Assembly: GCA_964631345.1 (NCBI GenBank)
Contig: CAZVWE010000002.1
Coordinates: 124,001-188,000, forward strand
DNA: 64,000 nucleotides
Reading direction: 5' to 3'
Origin: MGBC163016 sp964631345
Lineage (GTDB): Bacteria; Actinomycetota; Coriobacteriia; Coriobacteriales; Eggerthellaceae
This document shows positions 60,586-64,000 of this stretch, piece by piece (position 1 is the stretch's first letter; every line of letters starts with the position of its first letter). Made by a program: the position numbers and the translations under genes. A model generated the notes under the pieces. That model did no database searches, was not told the DNA's origin, and worked only from the letters and a program-made list of their open reading frames with translations.

Positions 60586-61382
60586 AGCAAGTAAGTATTC
60601 CTCCAATTCCTGATCTCGGACAACGTACAGATGAGATAACAATTTATGCAGGGCCTTGCTCTGTGGAGTCTCAAGAACAATTTGATGAAATTGCTGAATG
60701 TGTTAAGGATTTGGGACTTCATTGGGTAAGGGGCGGCGCATTTAAGCCTCGTACAAATCCGCACTCTTTCCAAGGACTTGGCGAAGAGGCATTGCAGATC
60801 ATGAAGCGTGCGGGAGATGAATATGGGCTTTTAACCCTTACAGAAGTCATGGACTCTGCTCATTGTGAGCTGGTGCATTCTTATGTTGACGGCCTTCAGG
60901 TTGGAGCTAGGAATTTCCAAAACTTTTCGTTGTTAAAAAAGATCGGACAGGTAACAGCTGAATCTCACAAGATGGTTCTTTATAAGCGAGGATTTGCTGG
61001 AACGATTGCTGAGTGGTTAGCTGCATGTGACTATATATCTAATTGTGGCAATGACAACATTGTGCTTTGTGAGCGCGGTATTCGTACATTTGAGACGGCA
61101 ACACGCTTTACGCTAGATATTGCAGCAGTGCCTGTAATTCACAAGCAGTCGTTGTATCCGGTATGTATCGATGTTTCGCATCCTGCAGGACAGCGTGATT
61201 TGATTCCATCATTGGCTAAAGCTGCAGTGGCTGCGGGTGCCGATTCTTTGATGATTGAGGTACATCCGAATCCTCCCGAGGCGCTATCGGATGGTCCTCA
61301 GCAACTAACGCCTGCACAGTTTAGGGAGCTTATGGAAGAGCTACGTGAACTTGCAGCAGTGTTAGGTAAGAAAATCGTCTAG
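60582..61382 (+). CDS. aroF: 3-deoxy-7-phosphoheptulonate synthase (KDPS-like)
   Basis: First enzyme of the shikimate pathway, joining PEP and erythrose-4-phosphate. 266 residues of the type I-beta, KDO8P-synthase-like group without the N-terminal ferredoxin-like regulatory domain: YAGPCSVESQEQF, VRGGAFKPRTNPHSFQGLG, QVGARNFQNF, KRGFAGTIAEWL, CERGIRTFE, DVSHPAGQR and EVHPNPPEALSDGPQQL. AAGGAG precedes ATG inside the mutase end. Because it has no own regulatory domain, control by the coupled chorismate mutase is plausible. Confidence 0.95.
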   Translation: MKQVSIPPIPDLGQRTDEITIYAGPCSVESQEQFDEIAECVKDLGLHWVRGGAFKPRTNPHSFQGLGEEALQIMKRAGDEYGLLTLTEVMDSAHCELVHSYVDGLQVGARNFQNFSLLKKIGQVTAESHKMVLYKRGFAGTIAEWLAACDYISNCGNDNIVLCERGIRTFETATRFTLDIAAVPVIHKQSLYPVCIDVSHPAGQRDLIPSLAKAAVAAGADSLMIEVHPNPPEALSDGPQQLTPAQFRELMEELRELAAVLGKKIV

Positions 61383-61425
61383 CATGTATTTGAAAACGTC
61401 GAACAACTAATTAATGGAGGGCGAT

Positions 61426-63762
61426 TTGCCTCTAGAACTGAATAGCTTAAACGAACCCCAAGCCGAAGCAGTAAGCATAATAGATGGGCCACTTTTGGTT
61501 TTAGCTGGTGCTGGGAGCGGGAAGACCCGTGTGCTCACGTATAGGATTGCAAACATAATCGAGTCAAAAGCCGCGCATCCTTGGGAAATCCTTGCGATCA
61601 CTTTTACAAATAAAGCAGCAGCAGAAATGCGCGAAAGACTGACATCTCTTATTGGTGCCTCATCTAGAGGCATGTGGGTGTCTACGTTTCATAGTATGTG
61701 CGTTCGTATTCTTAAAAGTAATGCGGAGCTTCTAGGGTTCACACGTAACTTTACGATTTATGACACTGATGACCAAAAACGTCTGATAAAAACAATCATG
61801 GCTGAGATGGATATCAATCCAAAGTTATTTCAACCTGGTTCAATTATCAATAGAATTTCGATGGCAAAAAACGAACTCATTGTTCCGCTAGATTTTGAAA
61901 ATGATGTAACTGATCCGGTAGGGAAAGTTGCAGCGCGGGTATATATCGAGTATCAAAAGCGCCTAAAAGAATCCAACGCAATGGATTTTGACGACCTGCT
62001 TATATATACATATTTGTTGTTCAAAAACCACCCTGATATTTTGCAGCTATATCAAGACAGGTTTCGCTACATACTAGTTGACGAATACCAAGACACAAAT
62101 CATGCACAATATGCAATCACGCAAATGCTTGCTCTTAAAAACCGGAACATCATGGTCGTGGGAGATGATGATCAGTCGATTTATTCGTGGCGTGGAGCGG
62201 ATATCAGAAACATCTTGGAATTTGAACAGGATTGGCCAGATGCACATGTTGTAAAACTTGAGCAAAACTATCGTTCATCTGGAAATATCTTGGCCGCAGC
62301 AAATAAGGTGATTGCAGGGAATGCTCACAGAAAGCAAAAAAAACTGTTCACGGAAGCCGGCGATGGCGAAAAAATAGGCGTCTATTATGCAACTGATGAA
62401 CGGGACGAAGGAAGATGGATTGCATCTGAGATAGAGCGTGCTCATGCAAAGGGTGCACCATATGGTTCAGTTGCAGTTTTCTATAGAACAAACGCACAGT
62501 CTCGTATGCTTGAAGATATGCTTTTGCGAGCAGGTGTTCCATATCGAATCGTTGGTGGTACAAAGTTTTTTGATAGAGCCGAAATTAAAGATGTGATGGC
62601 CTATCTTACGTTGGTTGTTAATCCTTCGGACAATGTGTCGTTTGAGCGCGTAATAAATGTTCCCGCAAGAGGAATTGGTAAAAGTACCATAGAAAAAATC
62701 CATGCTATATCTGTGCAGTATTCAATGCCTATGATGCAAGCCGCAGAAATGCTTCTTGCAGAAGATGATATAAGACAGGCAACAAAAAATGCCATCGCAG
62801 GTTTTCTAAACAGCATTCAGGAATGCGGTCAATATGAAGGAGATTTGCGTCAAGTTGTAGAGCGCATTGTCGAAATAACCGGTGTTATGTCTGCACTTCA
62901 AGACAAGGGTACAGATGAAGCTTATGCACGTGTGGAAAACATTAAAGAATTTTTTGGTGTAGTTCAGGAATTTACTGAAACACACGATGATGCCGATGCG
63001 CTTTTTGACGTACCGTCTTTAACCGAAGAGACTGAAGAAGGTGAAGAGCCACCTCGTCAACTTCGAGGGGATTCACTTTCTGACTTTATCGAGTGGGTAA
63101 GGCTTAGAACTGACCTTGATACTGTATCTCAAGGAGACGATGCTGTTACGCTTATGACGGTACATTCTGCAAAAGGTCTTGAGTACGACAGTGTTTTTGT
63201 GGCAGGTATGGAAGAAAGCATTTTTCCGCATATGGCGTCTATGATGGATGCTCAAGGTGTAGAAGAAGAGCGCAGACTTGCATATGTTGCGATTACACGC
63301 GCAAGAAAAAAGTTATGCCTTACATGCGCGCAAACCAGAAAACTTTTTGGGCAAACTAATGCAAATGCGCCTTCAAGGTTCTTAAAGGACATACCATCTG
63401 AACTTCGTGATACCAAAGGATTGGGATCTGCTGGATTTTCTGGAACAGGTTGGGAAAAACGTGGAAGCAGAAGAGGCATTGCTGGCTCTGGGACTGAGGC
63501 TGGAGATGGACGTGTATTTGGCCAATCAAGTGCTGGTGGCCATTTATCTTCTAGAGGCCAATCCGTGCGCAGAAGCTCAGATTCTGGCAAACGCGCAGGT
63601 GCTCACGAGCATTTTATGAAAGGCGATGTGATCGACCATAAAACATTTGGTCGGGGATTTGTTATAAAGGTCGATGGTGACACACTTCACGTTAAGTTCG
63701 AAAAGACTGGTCAGGTAAAAAAGTTGCTTAAAGACTATGCGCCAATCGTGAAAATTAAATAG
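61426..63762 (+). CDS. pcrA: UvrD/PcrA/Rep-type ATP-dependent DNA helicase
   Basis: Superfamily 1A 3'-5' helicase of about 778 residues. LNSLNEPQAEAV, Walker A AGAGSGKTRVLTYRI, TFHSMCVRIL, YILVDEYQDTNHAQ (motif II), GDDDQSIYSWRGAD, LEQNYRSSGNI, VYYAT..RDEGRWIA, VMTVHSAKGLEYDSVFVAGMEE region and YVAITRARKKL are in order. The C-terminal 100 residues are Gly/Ser/Arg-rich and end with the PcrA-specific HKTFGRGFVIKVDGDTLHVKFEKTG (Tudor-like) domain that binds RNA polymerase. I take TTG 61426 since GGAGGG lies 4-5 bases before it; the ATG at 61414 has no RBS. Confidence 0.95.
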   Translation: MPLELNSLNEPQAEAVSIIDGPLLVLAGAGSGKTRVLTYRIANIIESKAAHPWEILAITFTNKAAAEMRERLTSLIGASSRGMWVSTFHSMCVRILKSNAELLGFTRNFTIYDTDDQKRLIKTIMAEMDINPKLFQPGSIINRISMAKNELIVPLDFENDVTDPVGKVAARVYIEYQKRLKESNAMDFDDLLIYTYLLFKNHPDILQLYQDRFRYILVDEYQDTNHAQYAITQMLALKNRNIMVVGDDDQSIYSWRGADIRNILEFEQDWPDAHVVKLEQNYRSSGNILAAANKVIAGNAHRKQKKLFTEAGDGEKIGVYYATDERDEGRWIASEIERAHAKGAPYGSVAVFYRTNAQSRMLEDMLLRAGVPYRIVGGTKFFDRAEIKDVMAYLTLVVNPSDNVSFERVINVPARGIGKSTIEKIHAISVQYSMPMMQAAEMLLAEDDIRQATKNAIAGFLNSIQECGQYEGDLRQVVERIVEITGVMSALQDKGTDEAYARVENIKEFFGVVQEFTETHDDADALFDVPSLTEETEEGEEPPRQLRGDSLSDFIEWVRLRTDLDTVSQGDDAVTLMTVHSAKGLEYDSVFVAGMEESIFPHMASMMDAQGVEEERRLAYVAITRARKKLCLTCAQTRKLFGQTNANAPSRFLKDIPSELRDTKGLGSAGFSGTGWEKRGSRRGIAGSGTEAGDGRVFGQSSAGGHLSSRGQSVRRSSDSGKRAGAHEHFMKGDVIDHKTFGRGFVIKVDGDTLHVKFEKTGQVKKLLKDYAPIVKIK

Positions 63763-63775
63763 GGTGTCATCAGTA

Positions 63776-64000
63776 GTGAAAGAAGATAATTTGAGTAAAC
63801 CCAAAGTGTTGGATACATTTTGCGAGCTTGCATCAATTGAAAGCCCTTCTTGGCATGAAGGCTCCATGCAAGAAAAATGTATGCAGGAATTCTTAAGTCT
63901 AGGATTTAATGTTATAGCCGACGATGCGAAAGCAATTGTTGGCGGGGATGCTTCAAATGTGATTTGTTATTTGCCGGGCACATCACTGGAAAATGGTGAA
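63776..64000 (+). CDS. M20 peptidase (PepT-like), 5' end only
   Basis: 75 codons run off the window edge. FCELASIESPSWHEGSMQEKC and FLSLGFNVIADDAKAIVGGDASNVICYLPGT (split) resemble the N-terminus of M20 zinc peptidases of the PepT / tripeptidase group. The catalytic His-Asp motif lies past the edge. AGGG from the pcrA stop region is 11 bases before the GTG at 63776; an internal TTG at 63791 is another possible start. Activity cannot be judged from this fragment. Confidence 0.75.
   Translation, partial: MKEDNLSKPKVLDTFCELASIESPSWHEGSMQEKCMQEFLSLGFNVIADDAKAIVGGDASNVICYLPGTSLENGE

Overview
This is a densely coded chromosomal window from a bacterium, with no gene-free gap longer than about 300 bases. 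I infer an anaerobic actinobacterium of the class Coriobacteriia with an unusually AT-rich genome. The clues are: a TsaB-RimI-TsaD fusion; a formate-THF ligase / cyclodeaminase / FolD / formate-channel set; a PPi-type phosphofructokinase; the LL-diaminopimelate aminotransferase route; menaquinone methylation; a Tat system beside hydrogenase-maturation genes; and frequent GTG/TTG starts. The taxon is inferred from gene content only. I see no rRNA, tRNA, CRISPR array, insertion sequence or prophage.

Layout. 1-1733: the 5' part of a large secreted protein on the minus strand, behind a promoter covered by palindromes. 1993-6531: site-2 protease, ispG, proS and a phasin-like protein. 6644-9866: rRNA methyltransferase, NYN-domain RNase, an orphan OmpR-type regulator and coaX. 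9868-13991: C1-folate cluster (fhs, fchA, folD, formate channel). 13984-17153: tsaE and the triple fusion for tRNA t6A37. 17275-19513: menaquinone methyltransferase and an odd amidohydrolase. 19598-22303: tatAB/tatC followed by hypA/hypB. 22322-26910: nadE, galU, rarA, folC. 27016-33143: hibernation factor, nhaA, glmU, prs, pth, IMPACT protein. 33164-46941: PPi-PFK, a RecJ-helicase fusion, RSH (ppGpp), an MBL hydrolase, the phosphate transporter and its DUF47 partner, a phospholipase-C-like protein, lysC, asd and tlyA. 47085-49740: a DUF4430 lipoprotein, an alanine/glycine symporter gene interrupted by TAG, and a small membrane protein. 49780-55750: dapL, queD, a spermidine-synthase-like protein, a Trm9-like methyltransferase, then divergent elp3 and convergent thrH. 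55959-64000: an HdrD-like Fe-S protein, a tail-anchored coiled-coil protein, uppP, tatD, chorismate mutase, DAHP synthase, pcrA and the start of an M20 peptidase.

The most interesting region is 51.5-55.2 kb. A full-length Elp3 (radical SAM plus acetyltransferase) is transcribed divergently from a methyltransferase that carries the hallmarks of eukaryotic Trm9/ALKBH8. In eukaryotes Elp3 makes cm5U34 on tRNA and Trm9 methylates it to mcm5U34, so the pair looks like a compact bacterial version of that wobble-uridine pathway. Their shared 74-bp spacer holds overlapping face-to-face -10 boxes and three alternating 6-bp repeats that could form two mutually exclusive RNA hairpins next to the methyltransferase's ribosome-binding site. 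A queD gene (queuosine, tRNA position 34) lies just downstream.

Other points: a site-2 protease with a winged-helix-like insert and apparently no PDZ domain; a FolD without the cyclohydrolase lysine, sitting beside fchA; an amidohydrolase that has lost two metal ligands; a RecJ fused to a RecQ-type helicase; and several short tandem duplications in intergenic regions.
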